A DNA stretch of 59,681 bases, taken from contig NZ_JAOPFU010000023.1 in the NCBI RefSeq assembly GCF_025515275.1, positions 1 through 59,681 of the forward strand, in the 5' to 3' direction. The position numbers and the translations under genes were made by a program. This DNA comes from Catenovulum sp. 2E275. GTDB taxonomy: Bacteria > Pseudomonadota > Gammaproteobacteria > Enterobacterales > Alteromonadaceae. This document shows, piece by piece, positions 27,076-35,864 of this stretch. Below the pieces are notes generated by a model. It saw nothing but the letters and a program-made list of their open reading frames with translations, did not search any database and had not been told where the DNA came from. Position 1 is the stretch's first letter, and every line of letters starts with the position of its first letter.

Positions 27076-30024
27076 TTATTTTGCAGCAGGGAAAAACGGA
27101 TTACATTTCCCACCGTTAGCTAAATTAGCAGCCTGATTAAATACACTGGACAGCGGACTGGTTACTGCCCCCGTTGTAGTGCTAAACAGTACATCTTTTA
27201 CTTCATCAAATGGGCCATCTAAAGTTTGTCTGATATCCGCACAGCCATCCGAGTCTAAAATACCAAATCTGAACTTTTTAAACCGGTTTTTAGCCAGATC
27301 AACCTGACCATAAAAACCGAGGTGGTGGTCTTTAGTTTTTAAATCCGCTTTTTTAACTTGCACAATACTATCTTTAATTTGGCTATCTAAACTAATATCT
27401 TCAATTTTAGTTTTCCCTTTTAACTGTGCTGCGCCAGTGCCAAGCTGAGCAAAATTCATTGCAACCATGCCTAAAGGTCCTGAAACCATAAACATGCCTA
27501 CATCTAAAAGCGAAGTTTCCTGACTCGACTTAAAGCCATCAATGATTTTATCTAAGGCGATACCGGTTAGTTCAAACCCGCCAGTAGAAAGCTTAATGCT
27601 GCCATCAATGTCCTGCACCGTTTTAGCTGTAGGTTCAAAACTTAATTCGCTGTTAAATTTACCGCTAATTAAGCCTTTAGGTTTTACCGGTAAATCCTGC
27701 ACAAAAGCATCAATTCTTGATAAGTTTAAATCTTTCCAGTTAATGTCTGATTTAGTGTGATATTTTGCGCTTTCACTCACCAACTGAGCATTAGCCAATA
27801 AGTTACCATCATCCAATTTAAAGCCAGAATCGTTAACCGCAACCCCTTTATCTAACGTATTAAGATTTAATACAACCTCTTCGATAACCGAACTTAAATA
27901 AGTTACTTTGGCTAAATTTAATTTAAGCTCTGAGCCTGATTTAATTTGTTCCAGTTGTAAAATCTGATGATTTTCAACCAGAGTTAACTGGTTTAGGTTA
28001 AAAGATAAATCAGCCAAATTAAGCCAGCTTTGCTGATTATTTGGATCGCTCACCTCAAGTTGAATATTATTAAGTTTAATTTTATTCACTTGCATAAACT
28101 CAACCAAATCGATCCGGTTAGGATCGGCTTGTTGTGGGGTTTGGCCTTCATCCACCACAATTTCTGGTGTTTTTTCTGTGCTTTTTTGCTCAGCTGGTTC
28201 AGCTTGATTATTGGGATCAGCAAATTCAATATGAGCGGCAATATTATCGGCATTAAAATGATTGAGTGTCACTTTATATGGCGCAAGATAATTAGCCTGC
28301 GCACTTAAATTAATCTGGCCATCAAATAATTCAAAAGCCATGTTAGCTAAATCGACTTGTCCATTTGCCAGTTTTGCATTCATTGCTAAGTCGGTAATTT
28401 CATATTCTAGCGCACGAGCTTTAGTAACAGAAAGCTCAAGCTGGGTTTGTAATTTATCCAGCTCAATTTGTTTATTTTGTGTCAACTGAGTATTTTTAAG
28501 TGCGACTGCCATATTTTCAAGCTCAACTTTTTGCTGACTTTGAGATAACTGACCATTAATCGTGTTAACTTTTAGTTCAGCTAAAAATACATCCAATGGC
28601 AATGGAATAGGCTCAAACTCTGGATTTGCTGGTGTTTTAGCATCTGGTGTTTTAGTTTCAGCCGTTTCAGTTTGTGTGTTTTCTTGAGCAGTTTGTTGAT
28701 TCGTGGGGGCAGCGCTTGACTCAGAGCTGGTCTGCTCAGAATTAGTTTGCTCAAGCTGCGTAGATTGCATAGCCGGTTGTTCATTTTCAGCAACTTCTGG
28801 TTGGTTTGCATTTGGCATATCCAATGCAAAATCAACTTGATTAAACGAAATGTTTTTAACCGTGATTTGTTCTGCTTTAGTTTTGTTAATATCTAAAGAC
28901 AGTTTAATATCTTGAATAATCGCCTGACTTTCAAAAGGTAATAACATTTGGTTTTGAGCTAAGTTGTCATCTGTACTTTTATCAATTGGCGATTGCTCAA
29001 TTTTATCAATCGACAACTCTAACTCGCCAGCCAGTTTTTGCAGGGTAAACTGTTTATTATTGGTGATAGTCCAATCTTTTAACGATACTTTTAATTTGTC
29101 TAAAGTGTAAGTTTGCTTTTGGTATAAAACAGACATATTCACCTGCCCTATATCCAAACTCTGTACATAAAAATCCAAAGGCAGTTCAATTAATTCTTCA
29201 GCTGCTTTTTGGCTGACTTCTTTAACTTCTTCGCCAGCTTTTTCTATTGCATTTTTATCAGCTTGCTCAATTGCACCTAAATTCACTTTAATATCGGCTT
29301 GCTGTAAATTCAGGCTTTTAAGTGTCACCTGACTAGCGTGGCTTTGGTTAATATCCAGCTCAAGTTCAGAGTTAGCCAGCACTAAATCAATTCTTGAGGT
29401 ATCTCGTTGATCCTGAAAGTTTTTAACTAATACATTGACCTCACGTGAGTTTAATTTTAACTGGCCTTTGACTTCGTCTAAATTAAATACGCCATCTTTA
29501 AGCAGGCTCACCTGACTGACTTGAACCGTTAAATCATCAACTTGGATATTGCCCTGCTCAGACTGAAAATTTAATTTTATCGGCGATACTTTAAAATCGT
29601 CTAACTCAACGATTGCAATAGGTAAAGCTTCGGTATTTTCTTGCTCAGGTTGTGGCTGAGCCAGCGCCTGAATCAATTGATTAATTCCCTGCTCTGATGC
29701 ATTAACCGCTACACCTTCAATACCCACAATTTCAACATGCACTTTTTTACTAAACAAGTTAGGAATATCAACCGCTACATTGAGCGACTCAACTGTGATC
29801 TCGTTGTCAAACTCGTCAGTAAAGCTAAAGTTTTTAATCGCCAATATACCCGGAGATAAAAAGCTATGTTCAATATGGCTTAAATTTAATTGATAGGGTG
29901 CGTTTTGGCTGATGTCGTCCATAGCTTGCTGAACAAATGGGGTTCGATCAATAAAGCGGTCGGCTAAAATAAATAAAATAATAATACTCAACAGCCCTAT
30001 TAAAACTTTATAACGTGTTTTCAC
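27076..30024 (-). CDS. AsmA-like envelope protein
   Basis: A 982-residue protein with one N-terminal TM segment (5-22) and a large periplasmic beta-rich region. The start (SPGILAIKNFSF, ESLNVAVDIPNLF) and the C-terminal FDEVKDVLFSTTTGAV-type sequence fit the AsmA/TamB-like superfamily, members of which move phospholipid between membranes. Several segments repeat a pattern LPLD-x(5-7)-L-x-(V/I)-x(20)-L-x(10)-(F/I)xLxKLxxxLELS (about 280-350, 470-540), showing internal duplication. A low-complexity linker rich in Gln, Thr, Glu and Pro (about 400-460) separates repeats. It is probably monocistronic. Its place near plcP-olsF invites a lipid role but is only suggestive. Confidence 0.75.
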   Translation of the reverse strand: MKTRYKVLIGLLSIIILFILADRFIDRTPFVQQAMDDISQNAPYQLNLSHIEHSFLSPGILAIKNFSFTDEFDNEITVESLNVAVDIPNLFSKKVHVEIVGIEGVAVNASEQGINQLIQALAQPQPEQENTEALPIAIVELDDFKVSPIKLNFQSEQGNIQVDDLTVQVSQVSLLKDGVFNLDEVKGQLKLNSREVNVLVKNFQDQRDTSRIDLVLANSELELDINQSHASQVTLKSLNLQQADIKVNLGAIEQADKNAIEKAGEEVKEVSQKAAEELIELPLDFYVQSLDIGQVNMSVLYQKQTYTLDKLKVSLKDWTITNNKQFTLQKLAGELELSIDKIEQSPIDKSTDDNLAQNQMLLPFESQAIIQDIKLSLDINKTKAEQITVKNISFNQVDFALDMPNANQPEVAENEQPAMQSTQLEQTNSEQTSSESSAAPTNQQTAQENTQTETAETKTPDAKTPANPEFEPIPLPLDVFLAELKVNTINGQLSQSQQKVELENMAVALKNTQLTQNKQIELDKLQTQLELSVTKARALEYEITDLAMNAKLANGQVDLANMAFELFDGQINLSAQANYLAPYKVTLNHFNADNIAAHIEFADPNNQAEPAEQKSTEKTPEIVVDEGQTPQQADPNRIDLVEFMQVNKIKLNNIQLEVSDPNNQQSWLNLADLSFNLNQLTLVENHQILQLEQIKSGSELKLNLAKVTYLSSVIEEVVLNLNTLDKGVAVNDSGFKLDDGNLLANAQLVSESAKYHTKSDINWKDLNLSRIDAFVQDLPVKPKGLISGKFNSELSFEPTAKTVQDIDGSIKLSTGGFELTGIALDKIIDGFKSSQETSLLDVGMFMVSGPLGMVAMNFAQLGTGAAQLKGKTKIEDISLDSQIKDSIVQVKKADLKTKDHHLGFYGQVDLAKNRFKKFRFGILDSDGCADIRQTLDGPFDEVKDVLFSTTTGAVTSPLSSVFNQAANLANGGKCNPFFPAAK

Positions 30025-30112
30025 ACAAAGCTCCTTTGAAAATGCTTATGCCTTTGCATTTAATTTTTAATGACCTAGTGCATTTCTGTTTTAGTTTTGA
30101 ATGGTTAATTAT

Positions 30113-30175
30113 CTGTAGTTCGCCATTTATGGCGTTCAAAGCTACAGGCATAAAACGGGCTAAAGCCCTAACTAC
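30113..30175. repeat. REP-like palindromic pair
   Basis: Two head-to-head units each with a GTAG tetranucleotide followed by a hairpin. Unit 1: GTAG at 30115-30118, then CGCCAT/ATGGCG (30121-30126, 30129-30134), closed by CTACAG (30142-30147). Unit 2 on the minus strand: GTAG as CTAC at 30172-30175, then the stem AGCCC/GGGCT (30064-offset: 30157-30168). GTAG plus hairpin is the signature of REP elements mobilised by RAYT transposases. I saw only this copy in the window. Confidence 0.65.
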
Positions 30176-30282
30176 AATTTGATCTCAACCGCTCAGAACT
30201 TGATAGAAATAATACTAGCAACGCGGCAGCAATTGCTGCGTATTGATTAATGTTGTTGAAAAGTATAAACCTTAAAAATAAA

Positions 30283-30315
30283 TAAACCTAAGCTGAATCA
30301 TCAGTCTTAGGTTTA
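30283..30315 (-). terminator. Hairpin terminator of fxsA
   Basis: TAAACCTAAG (30283-30292) pairs with CTTAGGTTTA (30306-30315); inside, CTGA/TCAG extends the stem past a one-base bulge. Read on the minus strand the hairpin is followed by a T-rich run. Confidence 0.75.
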
Positions 30316-30376
30316 TATACCCGTATTAATTGGGTTGATAATAATAAAAGAATAACAAGAGAATAAAGTGAAAGCT

Positions 30377-30886
30377 TTATTTATCTAATTTTTTATTTTC
30401 GTCGGTTCGGCGCCACTCTCCTTCAATAACACTGGAGTCATCGCCACTTGCCGAATGAGAAAAAGGCGAGCCACTTTGGCCAGTAAAACCGCCTTGACTA
30501 CTGCTGTAATAAGCAAAACTTTGATTTTTTAATTGTTGACCAAATTGCGCCATTAATACTTTAGCAAAAGGCTTACGGGTAACAGGGATTGTCATCAAAA
30601 AGCCTAATGTATCAGTAATAAAACCCGGGGTAACCAATAAAATACCGGCTACCAGAATCATAATACCTTCGGTGATTGATTCAGCTGGTACTTCACCCAT
30701 AGCCGTTTTTTGTTTAATTTCAGCAAGTGCCGCTAGACCTTGTGCCCGAACTAACTGCGCACCCACAATTGCAGTTAAAATAACGATAGCTAATGTGGTC
30801 CAACCGCCGATAAGATCACCAACCTGAAGTAACAAACTGATTTCTGCGATAGGTAATACTACAAATAAAATAAATAATTTAAGCAT
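30377..30886 (-). CDS. fxsA: FxsA family membrane protein
   Basis: A 169-residue inner-membrane protein with three or four TM segments (1-25, 30-46, 76-105). The conserved PIAEISLLLQVGDLIGGWTT and LLVTPGFITDTLGFLM motifs are those of FxsA. In E. coli, extra FxsA relieves F-plasmid exclusion of phage T7; its normal function is not established. The C-terminal tail (from about 125) is polar, rich in Ser and Gly, and variable in the family. It is divergent from cutA, a common neighbour. Confidence 0.93.
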   Translation of the reverse strand: MLKLFILFVVLPIAEISLLLQVGDLIGGWTTLAIVILTAIVGAQLVRAQGLAALAEIKQKTAMGEVPAESITEGIMILVAGILLVTPGFITDTLGFLMTIPVTRKPFAKVLMAQFGQQLKNQSFAYYSSSQGGFTGQSGSPFSHSASGDDSSVIEGEWRRTDENKKLDK

Positions 30887-31080
30887 AAAAATCTCTTTCT
30901 CTGTCTGAAATACAAATATGGTTACAAAATCAGCAAAATCAAGTGCAAAATGAAAACTGAAAATTAGCTAAAAATTCGCTAAATAAGATTTACCTTAACT
31001 ACCTTTATGACATATTCTGACACAATTGGTTTTAAATGTTTTAGTTTGTTTTTAGTTGATTCCGTTATAAAGGAAATTCC

Positions 31081-31419
31081 ATGTCTGAATTTATTCAAAT
31101 TAATCTGACTTGTGCAGATAAAATTTTAGCTCGACATATCGCCAAACAATTAGTTGAACAAAACCTTGCGGCCTGTGCTCAAATTATAGATTCAATGACC
31201 TCTATTTATCATTGGCAAGGTAAGATAGAACAAGATGCTGAATCATTAATTCAGCTAAAAAGCCATATTTCGTTATTTGAGCAAATTGAGCAACAGGTAA
31301 AAACAATGCACCCTTACGATGTGCCGGAAATTATCGCAATACCTTTAGTTGCTATCTCAAAAGATTACCAAACTTGGTTATCTCAAAACTGCGCAATTAA
31401 CAACAAACAGGCTAAATAA
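31081..31419 (+). CDS. cutA: CutA1 divalent-cation tolerance protein
   Basis: A 112-residue small trimeric protein with a PII-like ferredoxin fold. Family motifs include AKQLVEQNLAACAQI, SIYHWQGKIEQDAE and HPYDVPEIIAIP. It is linked to copper tolerance in E. coli although the mechanism is unsettled. AAGGAA lies 6-7 nt before the ATG. It is divergent from fxsA and separated by 188 bp or more from the aroQ-accBC transcript. Confidence 0.95.
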   Translation: MSEFIQINLTCADKILARHIAKQLVEQNLAACAQIIDSMTSIYHWQGKIEQDAESLIQLKSHISLFEQIEQQVKTMHPYDVPEIIAIPLVAISKDYQTWLSQNCAINNKQAK

Positions 31420-31631
31420 CTTTAATTGAGATAAAAAATGACGGTTGGAGGAAATTTCGGCAAAAAACAGGTTAATTTCGTTAATTTTGCAAAGAAATAA
31501 CTGGTTAGACCATTTTTTTTGAAAATATCATTTTAAATTGGCTCAGATTCTTCTATAGTTAGTGGAATTTATTACTTCGCGGTGTTTTCTCCGAAGTTAA
31601 CTCTAAAATGAGCCAAAAAAGTAAAAGAAAC

Positions 31632-32078
31632 ATGCAAAATAGTCATAAGAAAGTATTGTTACTAAACGGTCCTAACTTAAACATGCTAGGCAAGCGTGAA
31701 CCAGAGATATATGGCCACGAAACTTTAAATGACATAGTAAAAGCATTAACTGAGCAAGCCGATACATTAGGTATTGAGCTTTCTCATGTTCAGTCTAATG
31801 CAGAGCATGTTTTAATTGATGCCATTCATCAGGCATTTAATCAGGTTGATTTTATTATTATCAACCCTGCGGCATTTACTCACACCAGCGTTGCCTTACG
31901 CGATGCCATTTTGGCAGTTAATATTCCTTTTATTGAAGTGCATTTATCTAATGTGCATAAAAGGGAAAAATTCAGACATCATTCTTACTTCTCTGATGTT
32001 GCTCAAGCCGTTATTTGTGGTTTGGGCAGTCAGGGATATTTTTATGCGCTCGATGCAGCCTATCGAGCGATTAAATAA
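31632..32078 (+). CDS. aroQ: 3-dehydroquinate dehydratase, type II
   Basis: Shikimate-pathway enzyme converting 3-dehydroquinate to 3-dehydroshikimate. Motifs: [20 protein letters not shown] with the catalytic Tyr, the flexible loop after it, [31 protein letters not shown] and [20 protein letters not shown] with the catalytic His. I prefer the ATG at 31632, which gives the usual 148 residues; the ATG at 31608 would add eight basic residues and neither has a strong ribosome site. It precedes accB-accC, the standard gammaproteobacterial arrangement. Confidence 0.96.
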   Translation: MQNSHKKVLLLNGPNLNMLGKREPEIYGHETLNDIVKALTEQADTLGIELSHVQSNAEHVLIDAIHQAFNQVDFIIINPAAFTHTSVALRDAILAVNIPFIEVHLSNVHKREKFRHHSYFSDVAQAVICGLGSQGYFYALDAAYRAIK

Positions 32079-32117
32079 TTGACCATTGCAGATTAAATAT
32101 AAAGAGAGAGCAAAATT

Positions 32118-32576
32118 ATGGCTATGGATATTCGTAAAATCAAAAAGCTAATTGAGTTAGTTGAAGAGTCAGGCATTTCTGAGTTAGAAATTACTGAAGG
32201 CGAAGAAGCAGTACGCATTAGCCGTGCGGCTCCAATTGCACAACCATATCATTATGCAGCCCCAGCACCAGTTGCTGCACCTGCCCCAGCGGCGGCTGCG
32301 CCAGCAGCAGAAGCGCCTGCGGCTGCACCTGCAAAACCAGCAGGTCATGAAGTTAAATCACCTATGGTAGGTTCTTATTATTCAGCATCAAAACCAGGTG
32401 CTGCGCCTTATGTTAGCGTAGGTGATACTGTAAATGTTGGTGATACTTTATGTATTATCGAAGCGATGAAAATGATGAACGAAATCACAGCTGATAAAGC
32501 TGGTGTTATCAAATCTGTTTTAGTTGAAAACGGCGACCCGGTAGAATTTGATCAGCCATTATTCATCATTGGCTAA
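32118..32576 (+). CDS. accB: Biotin carboxyl carrier protein of acetyl-CoA carboxylase
   Basis: Carries biotin between the carboxylase and transferase parts of acetyl-CoA carboxylase, the first step of fatty acid synthesis. The 152-residue product has an N-terminal helical domain ([16 protein letters not shown]), an Ala/Pro linker (about 38-76) and a biotinyl domain with the acceptor Lys118 in [15 protein letters not shown] precedes the ATG. accC follows by 13 bp. Confidence 0.98.
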   Translation: MAMDIRKIKKLIELVEESGISELEITEGEEAVRISRAAPIAQPYHYAAPAPVAAPAPAAAAPAAEAPAAAPAKPAGHEVKSPMVGSYYSASKPGAAPYVSVGDTVNVGDTLCIIEAMKMMNEITADKAGVIKSVLVENGDPVEFDQPLFIIG

Positions 32577-32589
32577 GGGATTATAATTT

Positions 32590-33939
32590 ATGTTAGACAA
32601 AGTACTGATTGCTAACCGGGGTGAAATTGCACTGCGTATTTTACGCGCGTGTAAAGAACTCGGCATTAAAACAGTTGCGGTACACTCTGTTGCAGACAAA
32701 GAGTTAAAGCACGTTTTATTAGCAGATGAAACTATCTGTATTGGTAAAGCGCCAGCAACTGAAAGCTACTTAAATATTCCACGAATTATCGCCGCTGCTG
32801 AAGTAACAGATTCTGTTGCAATTCACCCAGGTTATGGCTTTTTATCTGAAAATGCAGGTTTTGCTGAGCAGGTAGAACAAAGCGGATTTATTTTCATCGG
32901 CCCAACGGCTGACTCTATTCGCTTAATGGGTGATAAAGTATCAGCAATTAATGCGATGAAAAAAGCGGGCGTACCATGTGTACCGGGTTCTGACGGCCCT
33001 TTAGGCGATGATGGCCAAAAGAATATTCAAATTGCTAAACGTATCGGTTATCCGGTTATAATTAAAGCCGCCGGTGGCGGTGGTGGCCGTGGTATGCGTG
33101 TCGTTCGCAGTGAAGGCGAGTTACTTAAATCAATTGAGTTAACAAAACAAGAAGCTGGTGCAGCCTTTAATAATGACGTTGTTTACATGGAAAAATTCCT
33201 TGAAAACCCACGTCACGTTGAGGTTCAGGTATTATCTGACGGCCAAGGCAATGCAATTCATTTAGGTGAACGCGACTGTTCAATGCAGCGTCGTCACCAA
33301 AAAGTAGTTGAAGAAGCACCCGCTCCGGGCATTACTGAAGAAATGCGTCGCTACATTGGTGATAGATGTCGCCGCGCTTGTATCGAAATTGGCTATCGTG
33401 GTGCTGGTACGTTTGAATTTTTATTTGAAAACGGTGAATTCTACTTTATTGAAATGAACACCCGTATTCAGGTAGAACATCCGGTTACTGAGATGATTTC
33501 TGGTGCTGACTTAATTAAAGAGCAGCTAAAAATTGCAGCGGGTCAACCACTATCAATTGCACAAGAAGACATTAAGTTACACGGTCATGCCATTGAGTGT
33601 CGTATTAATGCTGAAGATCCAGATACTTTTATGCCTTGTCCGGGCAAAATCAACCGTTTCCATGCACCGGGTGGTTTAGGCGTTCGTTGGGATTCTCACA
33701 TTTATGCTGGTTATTCTGTCCCACCAAATTATGATTCAATGATAGGTAAACTCATTACTTACGGTGAAAACCGTGGTATTGCTATTGCACGTATGCAAAA
33801 TGCCTTAAACGAATTAGTAATTGAAGGGATTAAAACGAATATTCCGTTGCATAAAGAAATCTTAAAAGACGAAAACTTCCAAAATGGTGGCACAAACATC
33901 CACTATTTAGAGAAAAAGTTAGGCATTGGCGGTCATTAA
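32590..33939 (+). CDS. accC: Biotin carboxylase subunit of acetyl-CoA carboxylase
   Basis: ATP-grasp enzyme that carboxylates the biotin of AccB. The 449 residues show the N-terminal [21 protein letters not shown], the ATP loop [16 protein letters not shown] (about 157-172), [12 protein letters not shown], and the catalytic [17 protein letters not shown]. Length and motifs are complete. It is the last gene of aroQ-accB-accC and is followed by a strong terminator. Confidence 0.98.
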   Translation: MLDKVLIANRGEIALRILRACKELGIKTVAVHSVADKELKHVLLADETICIGKAPATESYLNIPRIIAAAEVTDSVAIHPGYGFLSENAGFAEQVEQSGFIFIGPTADSIRLMGDKVSAINAMKKAGVPCVPGSDGPLGDDGQKNIQIAKRIGYPVIIKAAGGGGGRGMRVVRSEGELLKSIELTKQEAGAAFNNDVVYMEKFLENPRHVEVQVLSDGQGNAIHLGERDCSMQRRHQKVVEEAPAPGITEEMRRYIGDRCRRACIEIGYRGAGTFEFLFENGEFYFIEMNTRIQVEHPVTEMISGADLIKEQLKIAAGQPLSIAQEDIKLHGHAIECRINAEDPDTFMPCPGKINRFHAPGGLGVRWDSHIYAGYSVPPNYDSMIGKLITYGENRGIAIARMQNALNELVIEGIKTNIPLHKEILKDENFQNGGTNIHYLEKKLGIGGH

Positions 33940-33980
33940 TTTAAACTCAACCTGAGTGAATTAACTACGCCATAAGCAAC

Positions 33981-34010
33981 AAAAAAGCCGGAATCAGTTT
34001 CGGCTTTTTT
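33981..34010 (+). terminator. Terminator after accC
   Basis: A-run and GCCG (33981-33990) pairing with CGGC and a T-run (34001-34010); AA/TT extends the stem inward to a TCAG loop. Strong intrinsic terminator. Confidence 0.9.
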
Positions 34011-34057
34011 ATTTGTGTTTTACACTTGTTCTTAAATTTCAATAACTGAGTACCCTC

Positions 34058-34933
34058 ATGCCTTGGATTCAAATTAGATACACAACCAACAAACAAAATG
34101 CAGACCTGATTTCTGACGAAATGATGGAGCTAGGTGCATTTTCCGTCACTTTTTTAGATGCAAAAGACACCCCAATTTATGAGCCTAAACCGGGTGATTT
34201 TTTATTATGGGATGAAACCATAGCCATGGGTTTATTTGATGCTGAAATTGATCCTGAGCAAATTATTGAACAGCTCAAAACTTTCCCATTTGGGCAAGAT
34301 GGTCAATATAAAGTTGAACAATTAGAAGACAAAGACTGGATCAGAGAATGGATGGACAGCTTTAAACCCATTCAATTTGGCCCAAAACTTTGGATTTGCC
34401 CAAGCTGGTGCGATATTCCGGATCAAGACGCGGTGAATGTTATTTTAGATCCCGGTTTAGCGTTTGGCACAGGTACTCACCCAACCACCTCGTTATGTTT
34501 AAAGTGGCTAGATCAGCATGTAACCGCAGGCCAAACTTTAGTCGATTTTGGTTGTGGCTCAGGTATTTTAGCAGTGGCAGCGCTAAAATTAGGTGTTGAA
34601 AAAGCCATTGGGATTGATATAGATCCGCAAGCAATTCAAGCCTCACAAGCCAATGCAGAGCGCAACGGTGTTGCCGATAAACTCGATTTATACCTGCCAC
34701 AAGATCAACCAGACTATCAGGCAGATATTGTGGTTGCGAATATTTTATCCGGCCCGCTTAAAGAGCTGGCTGAAATTATCGAAGCTTATGTAAAACCACA
34801 AGGCAGATTAGCGCTGTCGGGTTTATTAGAAAGTCAGGCTGAAGAAATCTGTCAGGTTTATAGCAAATGGTTTGATTTAGACCCAGTTGCAATTGAAGGC
34901 GATTGGTGTCGGGTATCTGGCGTTAAACGATAA
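34058..34933 (+). CDS. prmA: Ribosomal protein L11 methyltransferase
   Basis: Trimethylates lysines and the N-terminus of L11 with SAM. The 291-residue protein has the N-terminal substrate-recognition domain ([20 protein letters not shown]), the interdomain [22 protein letters not shown] motif [19 protein letters not shown] (about 160-177) and the NPPY-type motif [10 protein letters not shown]. It stands alone with a terminator on each side; the dusB-fis genes that follow prmA in E. coli are not here. Confidence 0.97.
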   Translation: MPWIQIRYTTNKQNADLISDEMMELGAFSVTFLDAKDTPIYEPKPGDFLLWDETIAMGLFDAEIDPEQIIEQLKTFPFGQDGQYKVEQLEDKDWIREWMDSFKPIQFGPKLWICPSWCDIPDQDAVNVILDPGLAFGTGTHPTTSLCLKWLDQHVTAGQTLVDFGCGSGILAVAALKLGVEKAIGIDIDPQAIQASQANAERNGVADKLDLYLPQDQPDYQADIVVANILSGPLKELAEIIEAYVKPQGRLALSGLLESQAEEICQVYSKWFDLDPVAIEGDWCRVSGVKR

Positions 34934-34985
34934 TTGCTTCACCTAAGATAGAGCTAAATCAATATAAATAGCAATAAAACATTAA

Positions 34986-35024
34986 CGCTACGCGGTTCCA
35001 TTTAACCGTGTAGCGCTCGTTTTA
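34986..35024 (+). terminator. Terminator after prmA
   Basis: A 12-bp stem CGCTACGCGGTT (34986-34997) with AACCGTGTAGCG (35004-35015), one G.T pair, 6-nt loop, then CTCGTTTTAT. The T-run is short. Confidence 0.75.
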
Positions 35025-35045
35025 TCGGTAAAGGGGTAAAGGCAA

Positions 35046-35372
35046 TTAATGTAATGGCTGATCTTGCTCTGAGATCGCATCCATAAATTTTGCCTGAGTA
35101 GTAAAAATCATTTCTAACTGTTTAACTAATTGAACCACGCTTTGCTGCGGAATTTCAGTTTGGCCTTTATCAATTAAATCATAAAAGTCTGACGCAACCT
35201 CATCGACATAAGGTACAAATTGACTGGATCGGGTGACAAACCCGTCACTAAAAATCGTACTAAATTTACCTTTTCCCTGTTGTTTTAATGCCTCTAAAAT
35301 TTTATCGCATTCAATTGCCTGAATTCTGGCCTGTACAATATTTTGTCGAATTGTATCTATTAAATTTTGCAA
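35046..35372 (-). CDS. Small helical protein of unknown function
   Basis: I do not recognise this 108-residue protein with confidence. It is predicted to be all-helical and soluble, with no signal or TM segment. The pattern of an N-terminal helix (MQNLIDTIRQNIVQARIQAIECDKI), a basic-aromatic middle (FSTIFSDGFVTRSSQFVPYVDEV) and a helix ending QLVKQLEMIFTTQAKFMDAI recalls the N-terminal half of the primosomal protein PriC, but it lacks the second half and the match is weak. It sits alone between prmA and the YjfB-like gene, convergent with prmA. Confidence 0.6.
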   Translation of the reverse strand: MQNLIDTIRQNIVQARIQAIECDKILEALKQQGKGKFSTIFSDGFVTRSSQFVPYVDEVASDFYDLIDKGQTEIPQQSVVQLVKQLEMIFTTQAKFMDAISEQDQPLH

Positions 35373-35556
35373 AACTTATCCTATTTCGAGCTATAAACAA
35401 GCCAATTATAACGGTTATTTGCCCTGATAAAAAACGCTAAAAAAACATTAAAAAATGCTAAAGAGTTCACAAAAAAGGCCGATACATTTTATTGAGGGTA
35501 ATTCTGCTCTCGTTTTACCAGAGCAATCTTGCTCAGATGTTGTATTGGAGGTACTG

Positions 35557-35754
35557 ATGGACGTAAGTTCAGCTGGTTTAGGTCAAACGTCAACTGTAGA
35601 TAACAGCAGCGCAGAATTACGCGCAGCTAAGTTAGCTAAGTCGCAACAAGAAACAGAAGGGAAAGCTGCTTTAGAATTGTTGCAATCTGCTGAGGCAACA
35701 CCCCCTCGTTCCGCAGATTTGGCAGTTGGTCAAAACATCAACATCAAGGTTTAA
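35557..35754 (+). CDS. YjfB-like putative motility protein
   Basis: A 65-residue protein starting MDVSSAGLGQTS. The start is fixed by a strong ribosome site GGAGGT at 35547-35552, 4 nt before the ATG at 35557; an upstream in-frame ATG at 35455 has no such site and would add an unrelated basic stretch. The order of an MD(V/I)SS start, a helix of Ala/Lys/Gln (AELRAAKLAKSQQE), AALELLQS and a closing (L/V)GQNI-I-V fits the small YjfB_motility family. Its role is inferred from that family and has not been shown. Confidence 0.6.
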   Translation: MDVSSAGLGQTSTVDNSSAELRAAKLAKSQQETEGKAALELLQSAEATPPRSADLAVGQNINIKV

Positions 35755-35761
35755 CTTGATG

Positions 35762-35822
35762 AAGGGCCAAGCTAACCCCCTCTTATTTTTATTTCAAAAA
35801 TAATTTTAGCCTTGGCACCCCT
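35762..35822. repeat. Long imperfect inverted repeat between convergent genes
   Basis: AGGGCCAAGCTAA near 35763-35775 faces TTAGCCTTGG plus CACCCCT near 35806-35822, with an inner A/T hairpin TTATTTTT/AAAAATAA. It lies between the YjfB-like gene and epmB and could end both transcripts. Confidence 0.5.
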
Positions 35823-35864
35823 CAATTATTTATTGGTTTAATTTAAATACAAGCCTATAAATAT

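Larger units (their letters stand above)
30025..30376. other. Intergenic region between the AsmA-like gene and fxsA
   Basis: A 352-bp gap. It contains the REP-like pair at 30113-30175, a perfect 14-bp palindrome GCAGCAATTGCTGC near 30227-30240, and the fxsA terminator at 30283-30315. No protein gene is supported. Confidence 0.6.

Noticed and set aside
28581-28835. 84-residue ORF overlapping the low-complexity part of the AsmA-like gene
   Set aside because: Product is a frame-shifted reading of the Gln/Thr-rich linker.
30227-30240. Perfect palindrome GCAGCAATTGCTGC between the AsmA-like gene and fxsA
   Set aside because: A single 14-bp palindrome with no promoter or regulator context; could be chance, so noted only within the intergenic entry.
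31531-31559. Possible promoter before aroQ with TATAGT at 31554-31559
   Set aside because: The -10 is fair but the -35 at correct spacing (TTTTAA) is poor; not listed as a feature.
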